In this document: positions 32,541-43,511 of the stretch, in pieces
How the letters are laid out: every line of letters begins with the position of its first letter
Position numbering within the stretch: the first letter of the stretch is position 1
From: Apoda limacodes
Taxonomy: Eukaryota > Arthropoda > Insecta > Lepidoptera > Limacodidae
Assembly (NCBI GenBank): GCA_946406115.1
Contig: OX291550.1
Location: 28,310,722-28,374,721, forward strand
DNA length: 64,000 bases
Reading direction: 5' to 3'
Notes under the pieces: generated by a model
The model's input: the letters and a program-made list of their open reading frames with translations, nothing else
The model's database searches: none
Told to the model about the DNA's origin: nothing
Position numbers and translations under genes: made by a program

Positions 32541-34124
32541 CTATCTGTATGTAAGTCTTTATCTAAACAACAACGGAATTACTCGGCCACGGAGCGAGAA
32601 ACGCTAGCGGTTATTCTAGCATTAGAGCATTGGCGTTGTTTTCTTGACAACGGGAAACAATTTATTATTTTTACTGACCATGCTGCATTGAAATGGTTTT
32701 TAAAATTATCTAATCCAACGGGTAGGTTAGCCAGATGGACCATTCGGTTGTCTTGCTTTAATTTTATTTTAAAGCATAAAAGAGGAAAGGACAATGTCGT
32801 TCCTGATATTTTATCTCGGTCTACCCCTATAATAGAGGACACATCAACTGACGTACAGACTGACGTAGATGATGTTTTCCATAAATACGTAGAACCAATT
32901 GATACTGATCGGAGTATGATTTGGTACGAACAAAAGCGTACCAATTGCTTAAATAATCCATCAGATTGTTTAGATTTCTGTATTAAGGACGGGAAATTAC
33001 TTAAAAAAGTTGAAACGGAACCTGATAGGGATTACATGTGGAAGGAGGTTCCGAATCCTAACGATAGGCTTAATATTATTGCGGCTAAACATACGGCGCC
33101 GTCAAACTCACATTTTGGTGCTTTTAAGACCTTCAAAAAGATATCAAAAGATTTTTATTGGCCAGGAATGTTCCGCCAGATATCTAACTACATAGCTGAT
33201 TGTTCTACATGCTTGGCTTACAAGCATCAAAACCATTCCCCATTTGGTGTCATGGGAAAACCTAAAATTTGTTTACGTCCTTTTCAATGTATCTCCATTG
33301 ACTTAGTTGGTCCTCTACCAATGACAAGGGATAGGAATCAAAACATCTTGGTTGTCACATGCTGTTTCAGTAAATACTGTTTAATTTTTCCTTTAAAAAA
33401 AGCCACAGCGGCTAATGTATTAAAAACCTTGGAAAACGATGTTTTCTTGGTTTACGGAGTACCCCAAACAATAATTATGGACAATGGTTCACAATTTACC
33501 AGTCACGATTGTAAAAATCTTTGGGAAAAATATAACATTCCAAAAGTATTTTACACTCCACGTTACTGTCCACAAGTAAATACTGTGGAACGTTATAATA
33601 AAACTATTATTACGGCTATTGCAGCCTTAGTAGGCGAAGACCACCGAACTTGGGACAAATTTATTCCACAAGTACAAATGGCTATTAATTCGTCTTGTAA
33701 TCATACTACTGGCTATTCACCAGCGTTTTTAGTTTTCGGCCGTGAATTAGTGACCGATGGTAATATTTTCGCGAAGTACGAGGACTTCGACAATTTCGTA
33801 TTTATGCCCAGGGATATTTATGCTGAGCATACCGGGTTTCTTGCTAATATATTTAACAAAGTTGAATTAGCTTTATATAAGGCACATCAGAAGAACGCAG
33901 AACATTATAATCTGCGTCGTACTTTTAAAGAGTTTAATGTTAATGATTATGTATGGAGACGCAATCACGTTTTAAGTGATGCCGGTGCTTATTTCAGCAC
34001 TAAGCTAGCTCCGAAATTCGTAAAATGTCGCGTTATACGTAAAGTTTCGCCGTTAGTATACGAACTGGTTGACTTAAATGATAAAAATGTGGGTATTTAC
34101 CATATTAAAGATTTTAAATGTTGA
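32541..34124 (+). pseudogene. pol: Pol, rest of RNase H and integrase
   Basis: Same frame as the reverse transcriptase, open after the TAG. RNase H continues (SATERETLAVILALEHW, FTDHAALKWFLKL, KRGKDNVVPDILSRS) with its acidic residues present. Integrase follows: a His-rich/CxxC zinc-binding part (HTAPSNSHFG, YIADCSTC), then a core with D at 33300-33302 (SIDLVGPL), D at 33480-33482 (IMDNGSQF) and E at 33588-33590 (VERYNKT). That is a D,D-35-E arrangement, and the triad is intact. The C-terminal part (APKFVKCRVIRKVSPLVYEL) resembles the usual DNA-binding tail. Confidence 0.85.
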
Positions 34125-34335
34125 AGATACCTCTTAAATTGAGGGCACATTTTGTGCAATTTAATTATAATTAACTACTTATGTTTTGGTTATACTACTT
34201 GGTTTTTAAAGCATTTGCTATATATATTATTGTTTATGAAGCTAATATATGCTTTCCTTATTGTTTTGCAACTAACTTAAGAGTTAGTGATGTGTTTTTT
34301 AAATTACTAATCACGACATGTTGTTTTTTTTACTT

Positions 34336-34590
34336 CTTCAAAATTCAAAAAGTCATTTGAACGACACCGTCGTTATTATAAAAATAACATTTAGACGTAA
34401 TTTAATTTATATTCCTCTTTAACCTCTTCAAAATTCAAAAAGTCATTTGAACGACACCATCGTTATTATAAAAATAACATTTTGACCTAATTTAATTTAT
34501 ATTCCTCTTTAACCATCTTCAAAATGCAAAATGTCATTTTAACGACACCGTAGTTTTTATAAAAATAACGTTTAGGCCTTTATTAATATT
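34336..34590. repeat. ~100-bp tandem repeat x3 within the LTR element
   Basis: 'cttcaaaattcaaaaagtca', 'gacaccgtcgttattataaa' and 'taatttaatttatattcctc' recur at 34336 and 34436, with a more diverged third unit from 34517. Confidence 0.88.
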
Positions 34591-35214
34591 TTGTTGTTTT
34601 TTTTATCTTTTATTTCCTTTAGAGGAAAAATAATTTTATTTTCTTTCGATTGGCATGCAAGAGATGCTTTGATTTGTATTTATATTTAACTACGAATAAT
34701 AATTTTCATTAAAGTCGATTGGACGCATTCTTTATTTAAATATTTTGACTGATTCTCAAAAAAGCTATTTGTTCTCTCAAGTCAAGAGACGTAATTTCTT
34801 TACTGTAATTGTCTATTTGACACGTAATTGAAACGTAATTTAACGTTATTTTATATTTTTTCTCAATATTACTATAACAACGACAAATGTCGTTGTTGAT
34901 GTCTGCGACATTGTTTATTGTAATTTTCTTTACATAGTTTCTTTAGTAGTACTCCTTCCTTGGGTCGGTTATACGACTTTTGCGTTATTAAATGGAGACC
35001 AAAGAGCACGACATCTTTGGCTCATTATTAATTCTAAAAGCTATTGTAGCTTATTATATAAAAATACATAATTTATTTTAACTAATTTTCTTTATTAATT
35101 ATCTTATTTCTTACTCGTTTTACTTTCTAGCTACTTTCAAACTTGCAATTTTAGACAGTCTCTTTAATATTTATCTCATAATTAAAGGATTTTAATACAG
35201 CGGGGTTTTAGCTT

Positions 35215-35340
35215 GAGCAGTATGACAACTCATTAAATAAGCTTATGTCCAAAATATGGAGCGGATTGACAACTCTTTAAAAAAGCCCTTGTCCAGGATT
35301 TTGAGCGGTGGGATAACTCATTAAATAAGCCTTATATCGT
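35215..35340. repeat. 44-bp tandem repeat x3 within the LTR element
   Basis: 'gagcag/gagcgg' + 'acaactcattaaataagc' + 'tgtcca' starts at 35215, 35259 and 35303. Confidence 0.8.
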
Positions 35341-35608
35341 AGTCCTAGTTGTAATAAGGCATTTGGCCAAGATACAACAATTAACATCAAGTCCCTTACA
35401 GATCGGTCATGGGGTTCCTTAACGGTTATGCCCTTCGTGTGTGGATGCATGAATAGGAAGTATATGAGGTTAGCGTGTTAGGTTGGGTTAGTATGAGTGA
35501 TGAGGTTAGAGTATTAGATGCGTACGTGATGTAAGTTTTTAGGGATCGGTTCTGTCTTTTAAATTATTAAACTAACAGCCCGGAAAATTCGTCTAACCGA
35601 ATTTTCAC

Positions 35609-35622
35609 GAGGAAGGGGGGAT
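35609..35622 (+). promoter_or_regulatory. Polypurine tract
   Basis: GAGGAAGGGGGGA directly before the 3' LTR; plus-strand primer site of the element. Confidence 0.75.
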
Positions 35623-35624
35623 AA

Positions 35625-36432
35625 TGTAGCGAGTGAAGTATTTTATTTTGTATATTTAGTGTGTAATTAGCTTTAAATTACCCTTTTGCGTGTTATGTCA
35701 AAATCATTGTAAAATTCTATATCCATACATGCATGGAATGCCATACTCATTTACGTCAACAGTCTTTTAAATCAGATTTTTAAAAAGATGACGGATGGAA
35801 AATTATTGAAAAGGAGTCTTTTGGAGATTTTCTCAAAGATAGATGTTTAAAACCAAAATTTGCAATTTTTACCTAAAATAAATAGGAATTAATCTTTTTG
35901 GAGTGCATCAAGTTCTGAGAGAAGCAGGAACTAAGGAGATGTAAATTACAAGAGGAATTTACCGCACGAGCTTTAATAAGAGAAGGTTTGATTTTCTCGA
36001 TAAAATATCTCAAGGTTGTGGGTTCTACCATAAACCCTCCCATCAGGTACCTAAGTGCATTTATTTGGATAGGTGATTATTGCTATATTGATTCTGCGGA
36101 TTGGCTTTTTTTCGCCATATTGATTTTTAATTTCTCAATCTGAAAAGAATGGTAATGGCATAGATTGCTGAAAATTTGGTGAAAATTACATCATATTACG
36201 ATTAATTGATATTTTCGACAATACAGTCGACCCGAAGGAAAAATTACGATACCATCGTCTAGATAGGAAAAAGACGGCAAAACAGATAAATTCGGAAACT
36301 GAATTTATTATGGAATTATAGACTTTCAAATTGTTTATTTGTGAATTAGTGATTGTATATAAAACTAAAAATAAATTGTATTAACGAACCTATCTTTTCA
36401 TTTATCTTCCCCTGGGGAATTGAGTCTTAACA
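35625..36432 (+). repeat. 3' LTR
   Basis: 808 bp, identical by eye to the 5' LTR except at 35993. Followed by the AGCC duplication. Confidence 0.93.
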
Positions 36433-36436
36433 AGCC

Positions 36437-36735
36437 AGATCGGTTCAGTTTATTTAGGTGTATAGGAAAAACAAACTTTTTTAAACCCAAACTTTCATAT
36501 TTAATTTATTACAAGCTTATGCCCGCGGCTCCACTCCCTCTAAATTCGGTAATTAGCTTGGGATTCCTACGGCAAAATAATAAAAAAGTTTGCAGTAGTT
36601 TAAGGTATTTTTTTTGCGCAAATGCCACTCACTTGAGGTTTTTCTTAGCAGCTATATCTTTCCCCTCCACACATAAAATTTCAATAAAATTGACTCAGCG
36701 GTTCAGTGAAATTACATTTAACTCTTTCGAAAAAA
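36437..36735 (+). repeat. Interspersed repeat fragments right of the LTR element
   Basis: 'agatcggttcagtttattta' continues the repeat broken at 27785. A copy starting 'agcttatgcccgcggctcca' (36513) follows. The long ORF at 36420-36749 is a reading of these repeats, not a gene. Confidence 0.55.
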
Positions 36736-36799
36736 AATGCGTAAAATAAATGTAGCAAGTTTTATATACTGACCTAGTGCTAGTTGGACTCGTACATCA

Positions 36800-36885
36800 A
36801 AGGTCAGTTCACACCGGGACGCGACGCGACGCCAAGCGGCTTGTCACTACGAGCAACGAGACGCGTCTCGGTATGAGCTGACCCT
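36800..36885. mobile_element. Short inverted-repeat element (~86 bp)
   Basis: AGGTCAGTTCACACCGGGACGC on the left pairs with ...CGTCTCGGTATGAGCTGACC on the right (imperfect TIR of about 22 bp), G+C-rich inside. It looks like a tiny foldback/MITE. Confidence 0.55.
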
Positions 36886-37404
36886 AAAGCTCCGTATTCC
36901 TACTGCGATACAACAGCGCGAGATTTATTTACGCTAATTTAAAGACTATTAATGCATTCGATAAACGAGAAAAATGGCTAAAATTGACTATGCTCCTCAC
37001 ATTAAAATTCGTAATACCAGTTTCTAAGTAATAGCGAGAAAAACAAAGAGCATCTAGATAAAGTGCACCGCGCGAGTCCGCATTCCAGTGGTGACCCAGA
37101 TCACGTGCGTGGTGCAGCGAGGACTGTCTGCGTGCGTGCCAAGTTTGTTTACTCTATTTGGAAATTGACTTAAGATTTATGAATCAGATGAAGGTCTTGT
37201 TTTTTTTTGAGTATAAGAGAGGTCAAGGTGACTAAAAAGTAATTGTAATAAGAAAAGATTGAGCGGATTCTATTACGCTTAGATCATTTTAACACAGAAA
37301 CACAGCTTTCGGACGGGGCTCCCACGGGAGGTTTGATATTATAGTAGGGTTAAGCTGTTCTGTAAATATGTCTTCTAGGTCCTGAATCCAATAAGTTATT
37401 AGGA
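36886..37404. other. No gene seen
   Basis: A G+C-richer patch at 37060-37150 ('gtgacccagatcacgtgcgt' palindrome-like) has no recognisable function. The rest is AT-rich. Confidence 0.4.
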
Positions 37405-37490
37405 AGAACTGAGTGGCGCAGTGGGAGTACGTTGGACTGCCGTGTCAAAATATTCGGTTCTATTTCCGGTAAATAAATTGTTAATCTTTA
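37405..37490 (+). repeat. tRNA-derived SINE head
   Basis: 'gagtggcgcagtgggagtac' resembles a Pol III A-box and 'cggttctatttccgg' a weak B-box. 'ggactgccgtgtca' is shared with the minus-strand SINE at 52310, suggesting one family. Decayed, so not a functional tRNA. Confidence 0.5.
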
Positions 37491-37779
37491 CGTCGTTGAT
37501 CGATACCGAGCGGTTATTGCAATAGTTAATCGTCCTCTCAGCCGTTGTTCACCCCGAGTACAAAGGCACTGGTTTCTTCTTAGAAATGAAGGCTTAGGTT
37601 CCGCACTGTCCCAGTGCGAATTGTCGGACGTGTTTTTGGAATATAACATAACTTATTAATAAAGAGACACTGTGAGTGAAAAGTGTTTAAGTGATTTTTA
37701 CCAAGTGTGTAAGCAATTAAACTCCTATTGAAAGTAATTGTTTGATAGTAACATAATATTTTTGTTTTTTAAAAAAAAA

Positions 37780-40700
37780 ATGGCAACTTAAAATAAAAAA
37801 AGGAATATAAAACCATTCGATGGTGAAAAATATAGTATTTGGAAGCTTCGAATGCGTAACTTACTGATCAACTTTAAGTGCTTCAAGTGATAGATACCGA
37901 AGCTCCAACCGAATGAGGCGTCGAACAGAAATCAAAAGATTGCAAAGAATACGATTATGGAGTATTTATCTAATTCTTTACTAAGTCTAACAAGTGAAGA
38001 TATAAATGCAAAAGAAATATTCTCAAACTTGGATTAAATTTATGAAAGAAAATCGGCCAAGTGCCAGTCGGACTCGCGCACAAAGGGTTCCGTACCATTA
38101 TCTACAAAAACGGCAAAAAAAAATCACGTTTGGTGTATGGGAGCCCCCTATAAATATTTGTTTCATTTTAATTAAATAATTTATTTTTAAAATGACTATA
38201 TAACTAAATATTTTGTGATATATTTTAAGCGTCTACCTGTTACTATTATCAATATCGAGCAAAAACGAGCAAAAAAGTCACGTATATAGGAACCCCCTTA
38301 AATATTTATTTTATCCTATTTTTTAGTATTTTTTGTTACAGCGGCAACAGAAATATATCTACTGTGAAAATTTCAACTGTCTAACTATCACGGTTCATGA
38401 GATACAGCCTGGTGACAGACGGACGGACGGACGGACTTAGTGATAGGGTTCCGCTAATTACCCTCTGGGTACGGAACCCTAAAAAAAGCATAGTAAAAAA
38501 AGCATAGTAATAGTAGTAAGAAGGTGATAACCCTCTCAGAAATCACTTTAGAAGATTCGACGATTTAATATGCAAATTAATAACTGCAGCTACAAAATTG
38601 GAGCAGGTTTAATGAAGTTACACACCTTTTTATGACTACCAAGCATTTACGACGGTGTAATAGCTGCAATAGAAACTCTGGCGGAGGACAATCTAACTTT
38701 GACTTTTGTTAAAACGCGACTACTTGACCATAAAAATAAATTCATTCATGAAAGACATGATACAAGTATGAAGGTGCTTCGAACGGAAATCAGAAATCCA
38801 ATATATTTCAAAAACCATTTCATCATAAAAATTCAAAAGGGTTTTTAATCATGTAAATCAACGTTTCAATTAAAATCTGATAAATTTAGAATTTTAAAAT
38901 GCTATTTCTGATAGAGAAAATGTCATATACAGAAAACTGTTATTTTAATAATGACGCCAAACAACGCTCTGAAAAATTAAACACAGTACACATAGCAAAA
39001 AATACAGAAACTGAAAATCCTAGTCTTTCAGGATTTGCAGTCAAAACTTACAATAATGAGTATGATAATAAAGATTGCATATCAATAATTTTGGACTGTG
39101 GAGCCTCACATGATAAATAACGATGGAACAGGATGGTATGACCACTGTTTTAGCCAAAGATGGCGAAATAAAGATATTCAAAGAAGGTGGTAAGATGGTA
39201 ACAAATGGTGTTTATAAATAATTTAATCTTATCCCTTAAACACTTGACGACAAAAACTACTTTGTGATTTTTGTAGATGATTTTTTTTTTATATATCACT
39301 AACTTTGTAAAAGTTAGAAATGTAATTGTTGACGAAATAATTTTTCTGTCAAGTAAGCCTTTGAGCCTTCATTAAGAATTTGTAAATGTAACGAGTTGTT
39401 ATTACAACAAAATACCTGTGTCATTAGATCCACCATCTTATAAATCTGTACGTGAAACAGATGTGCATTCAGACTGCTGTTGATTTCAGAATAAATTGAC
39501 TACTTCGTCCGTAACCGAATCGACATACTATTATTTAAGAAAGAGTGAGCGAATTAAAAACTTACCCACTGTATCGTATAATGAAAACAATGAGTATATT
39601 TTTGTTAATTATTTGATGTATGCGAAATCTTTAGTAAATACCTACTTGATATGAAGAGATTAAATCCAGGGATCATAAATTTTTGTGAGGAAAATAGCAT
39701 TAAGAGGTAATTAAATCATTTATTGAAAATGAAACCTGGATATTTGTACCAGAACCCGAAAAAAGAAATATTGTCGATTGTAAATGGGTATTTAAAATTA
39801 AAAATGATGAAATGGAAAAGCCCTTAAATATAAAGCTCATCTAGTTGCTCCCGCTTTCAGTCAAGAATATTTAATTATTAGTATCAAATTATTAGTATTA
39901 GTAGCAAAAATTTCAAGCTTTAGATTAATTAAAGCTATTGCGAATCAATACGATTTGCTTGTCCACCATATGGATTATAAAACGTCATTTTAAATGGAAA
40001 ATTAAAGGAAGAGATTTACATGAAAATTCCTGACAGAATTTACAAAATTGATAATCAAGTTTGCAAACTTAAAAAATCCTTATGTGGATTAAAACAATCA
40101 GTACGATGCTGGTTTCAGTTATTCGAACAAGCTTTAAGTGAAAAGTGTTTTCAATACTCATCAGCTGACCGTTGTGTACATAATTATTCTAAATGCAGAT
40201 GACATTCAGAAAAACATTTATGTAATACTTTACGTAGATCACCTTATAATTTCAACTGCAAATATAAATACCATGAATAGTTTTAAAAATTACTTAATAA
40301 TTAAATTAAAATGGTAGATTTAAAAGAAGTTAAATGTTTCTTAGGAATTAAAGTTGTAAGGCACCAAAATAAAGTCACTTTAGATTAAACTATGTATATA
40401 GCAACAGTCTTAAATGAATTTAAGAGTTTTAGAGTGGCTGTAAATCGACAAGTTTACATTAGAAAGTAAGGTGAATTACGACACCTGAGGTTCCAATGTT
40501 GAAACATAGGACCCCTGGAAAAGTATTATCGAATGTTTTATGTATATAATGATCTGCCCTCGTCCTGACTTAAACTGTGCTGTAAACCTATCAATACCTC
40601 GAGTCAATATGCTAACAAATAGAATCATTCACTTTGGTTATTGTTCAAAAGGGTTTTACGCTACTTAAAAGGAACAAAGAATCTTAAATTGACTTACATT

Positions 40701-41225
40701 CGTTGTGAGTATAACTATTTACTGATCAGCTTTGTTGATTCCGATTGGAGAAGTAATGAAGTAGACAGAAAAAGTACTACAGGGAATTTGTTTAAATGCA
40801 CAATAAGCTTCCATACCAAAAAGCAAACAACGGTTGCCGTGGTCTCAACAGAGGCTGAATATATGGCATTGTTTGAAGCTGTTAAAGAACCTTTATAGTT
40901 AAAGTTATTAGTAACTAGTTTAAGCATTGAAAATATAAGTGCCATTCCTATTTATGAGTACAATAATGGTTGTATAAGCATTGCAAGTAACTCTACCAGT
41001 CACAAGAGATCAGAACATTAAATATAAATTAATATATATTAAATATTTATTAAATATTAAATATTTAATATTTTTCTATAGAAAGGTAGAGAAAAATGTT
41101 ACTAAACTAATTTATGTCCCCATAGGTAACCAGTTGCCTGACATTCTGACAAAATCTTTATCTTCATTACGTTTTTACAATAAGAGAAAAACTTGGAGTG
41201 GTGTCATTGTAGTTTATTAATATAT
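37780..41225 (+). pseudogene. Degenerate Ty1/Copia-type retrotransposon
   Basis: Scattered fragments in correct Copia order. Gag start: KPFDGEKYSIWKLRMRNLL (about 37810), later [19 protein letters not shown]. Protease region: ISIILDCGASHDK (about 39090). Linker RKSERIKNLPTVSYNEN (about 39540). Reverse transcriptase: NIVDCKWVFKIKNDE, HHMDYKTSF, EEIYMKIPDRIYKI, KKSLCGLKQSVRCWF and YVDH instead of YVDD (about 40230). RNase H: FVDSDWRSNEVDRKSTTG, TVAVVSTEAEYMAL. End: LIYVPIGNQLPDILTKSLSS. Copia integrase is not evident. Many stops and shifts, and a foreign repeat at about 38050-38485, show it is long dead. Confidence 0.85.
38050..38485 (+). repeat. 'tcggccaagtgccagtcgga' repeat nested in the Copia relic
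   Basis: Starts 'atcggccaagtgccagtcgg', includes 'gtatgggagccccctataaa' and '(gacg)n', and ends 'ggtacggaaccctaaaaaaa'. A second copy is at 57025-57440. Confidence 0.8.
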
Positions 41226-41410
41226 GTTTAGATAAGAATACACTTAAGGTGAATTGGCCTAATAAGGTTTTCTGGGTTTCCTTAATCCTGCGCAACAAAT
41301 GTTGGACCAAATTGATTGTTCCCCAGATAAAAGAAGGTGTGTAGGTTATATTACTATTAGTATGATATTGTTTGTGATTTTTTTTTATATAAATTTAATT
41401 TTGAGGGGGC

Positions 41411-41670
41411 GAGTTGGAATGTAACAAAAATAAATCTGTCCCTCTTTAACTAATAGTTTGAAAGTCTTTCTCGTTCATACGTAATAGGTCAAACCATGAA
41501 CAATGGCTTATTTTTTATAAGTGAAGAGTTTTGTTTTATTTTATTTTATTTTATAGTTAGTCTTAGCTGTGCTCTATTAGAAATACCACGTTCAAACACC
41601 TTATAAATGACAATAATAAATATCAAGTAAATAAATTGTCACAAAGTGTTTCTTTTGGCTTCCAAACGTA
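41411..41670 (+). repeat. Possible 3' LTR of the Copia relic
   Basis: Begins 'tggaatgtaacaaaaataaa' just after a purine-rich tract (gagggggcgagt), as expected for a Copia 3' LTR. No matching 5' LTR was found, so this is weak. The right border is a guess. Confidence 0.35.
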
Positions 41671-42534
41671 ATACGTTTGTCAACCTAGTGGTAACTCGCC
41701 TGTCGGAGTTTTTAGCTGCACATAAGGGCTCTGACTTGGCGAAATGACTTGTGATATGAAAAACACAGCTAGAATCGACGGTGCACTATCATACCTCCAA
41801 ATTACTTGCTGATTACCTTGAAACTCAAAAAATAACTCTCCTCTTACCTCATAAAAATGTGATATAGTCAATAGTCATCCACGTTAATTTCCAGTAACTT
41901 TTTTCTTGGTATAAAAGTGCATATTTTTATCTGAATACAAAAAAAAACAAGTGAAAAATGTTAACAGTTTGGATTTTCACTTTGGCTTAGGTTTATTTAA
42001 AATTGAGTCTATATTATGAGTATCTCGTATCCTGTGTGTGGATTATGGAAGCTCACGGCTGAAAGTTCCACTTGTACAGTATGTTACGAACAGTTGTGAA
42101 CTTGTTTTGTTTGTTTCCGGTTTGTTATATCTTTTGGTTTGGGACGTGTTTTGTAAATACAAGGGGTAAATTTATATTTTATTAATGTCGGGTCAAAGTA
42201 ATACCTAAGTGTTACATAAAACCTTTACAGGTTGTTACTAACTGACTGACTTTTTGCGTGGCTAGAAGGATTTTAAATCAACAGAATTGGACAGAAAACA
42301 GTTTGAAAATTCACATGTTTATGAACCATAATATAGACTTTTTCCAGATCAAGCTTACTATTAAATTGTAGCATTTTTTTTATTATTTTAAACTGTCAAT
42401 ACAGATATACTCGTATATGTTTACATTAACGAAGTTGAGTTTCTTGCCAGCTCCCTTTGATCGGCAATAGATTGGAACAATTAAGTAATTGTTTCTGACT
42501 GTACAAAAGTGTCCTTATAACCGACTTGTAAATG
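41671..42534. other. No gene seen
   Basis: The 41680-41871 minus ORF has no domain. AT-rich sequence without recognised elements. Confidence 0.4.
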
Positions 42535-43250
42535 AATGAAATGAAATCTTTATTCACAATGTTAGATTCACAAAATCACTTATTGTCGTCAAAAAAACAC
42601 TTATTAAAAATAAAATACATTTAAAAGAGGAAAAAAAAAAGAAAAATTTAGTAAGCTCGTCTAAATACAATAAAATAAATTAATTACATAAAATTATGTA
42701 AAAAAAAAATACGTCAACAAAAAAAAAAAAAATTCTACACGGCTAAGAAATATAAGTTTCATCATACTAAACATCTTTCTAAGTTTGACAATAATAAGAT
42801 CAGTAATATCCTTTTCTACAAAGTGTTCTCTTTATACAATTTTTGAATCTATTTTCAGACATATCCAGCATTGCCTCAGGGATTTTATTGTAAAAACGTA
42901 TGCAGTTGCCAGAGAATGACTTGTCTACTTTGGTTTATCTATGTTTGGGTAGAGCGAGCTTATCTTTATGTCTTAAATTTACCTTGGTGCAATCACTAAA
43001 TTTTGGAAAGGAATGAATATTCCTTCGTACATATTTTATATTTTCATATATATATATATTGACACGCTACAGTGAGTAAATTGCTTTTTTGGATACATCT
43101 CTTAAATATTGTCTCGAACTCATTTTATAAATAGAACGAATTGCTCGTTTTTGTAACACAAATATAACACCTATAACCGCAGCTTTACACCATAAAATAA
43201 TGCCGTACGACATTGCAACGCACATGAATGCAAATATTCTATTTCTGACT
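42535..43250 (-). pseudogene. Second LINE family, RT C-terminus and 3' end
   Basis: On the minus strand: AMSYGIILWCKAAVIGVIFV, LQKRAIRSIYKMSSRQYLRD, and downstream, in another frame, KSFSGNCIRFYNKIPEAML with KRTLCRKGYY. These are the thumb and C-terminal features of lepidopteran jockey/CR1-like reverse transcriptases, a different family from the 4455 fragment. The minus-strand 3' end enters A/T-rich DNA at about 42540-42720. Several stops; inactive. The upstream end is cut by the element at 43251. Confidence 0.7.
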
Positions 43251-43511
43251 TTAAGGGCTGTGCACACATTTCCAGGTCAGAGTTCCAAGCCATCCGGGCA
43301 TTTAACTGTATTTATACAACGTCTTCAGAATGGCGGTAAAAATCGGATCATGCAGTCATGATGCGTGCGTACGTCAAACCATGCTTTGGACACTGGCGTT
43401 GCCCGGATGCGCCTACCTGACACGGAACTGTGTGAACAAGTTGCTGCGAAATGTATGCAAGGAATTCAGCTAACGTGACCCCGACCTAGAAATGTGTGGA
43501 CAGTCCTTTAA
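43251..43511. mobile_element. ~260-bp TIR element interrupting the LINE
   Basis: The left end AAGGGCTGTGCACACATTTC and the reverse complement of the right end, AAAGGACTGTCCACACATTTC without its first A, align over ~30 bp with few mismatches. Interior is G+C-richer than the flanks. No ORF. Confidence 0.7.

Larger units (their letters stand above)
34125..35624 (+). other. Noncoding 3' region of the LTR element
   Basis: No env ORF. It holds three ~100-bp repeats (34336, 34436, 34517 onward) with 'cttcaaaattcaaaaagtc' and 'aacgacaccgtcgtta', and three 44-bp repeats (35215, 35259, 35303). A purine tract lies at 35609-35622. Confidence 0.7.
27786..36432 (+). mobile_element. Full-length Ty3/Gypsy-like LTR retrotransposon
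   Basis: 8.65 kb with 808-bp direct LTRs (27786-28593 and 35625-36432) running TG...CA. It is flanked by the 4-bp duplication AGCC (27782-27785, 36433-36436). The LTRs differ visibly at only one base (A at 28154, T at 35993), so insertion was recent. Internal order is primer site, gag, protease, reverse transcriptase, RNase H, integrase, which is the Gypsy order. There is no env-like ORF; instead a 1.5-kb noncoding 3' region carries tandem repeats. Pol is broken, so this copy is not autonomous. Confidence 0.95.

Noticed and set aside
27786..36432. Endogenous retrovirus with envelope
   Set aside because: No env-like ORF, signal peptide or membrane anchor between integrase and the 3' LTR.
36420..36749. 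109-codon ORF right of the 3' LTR
   Set aside because: It begins inside the LTR and reads common interspersed repeats.
37405..37490. Functional tRNA gene
   Set aside because: Only box-like similarity; no consistent cloverleaf arms or anticodon stem could be drawn.
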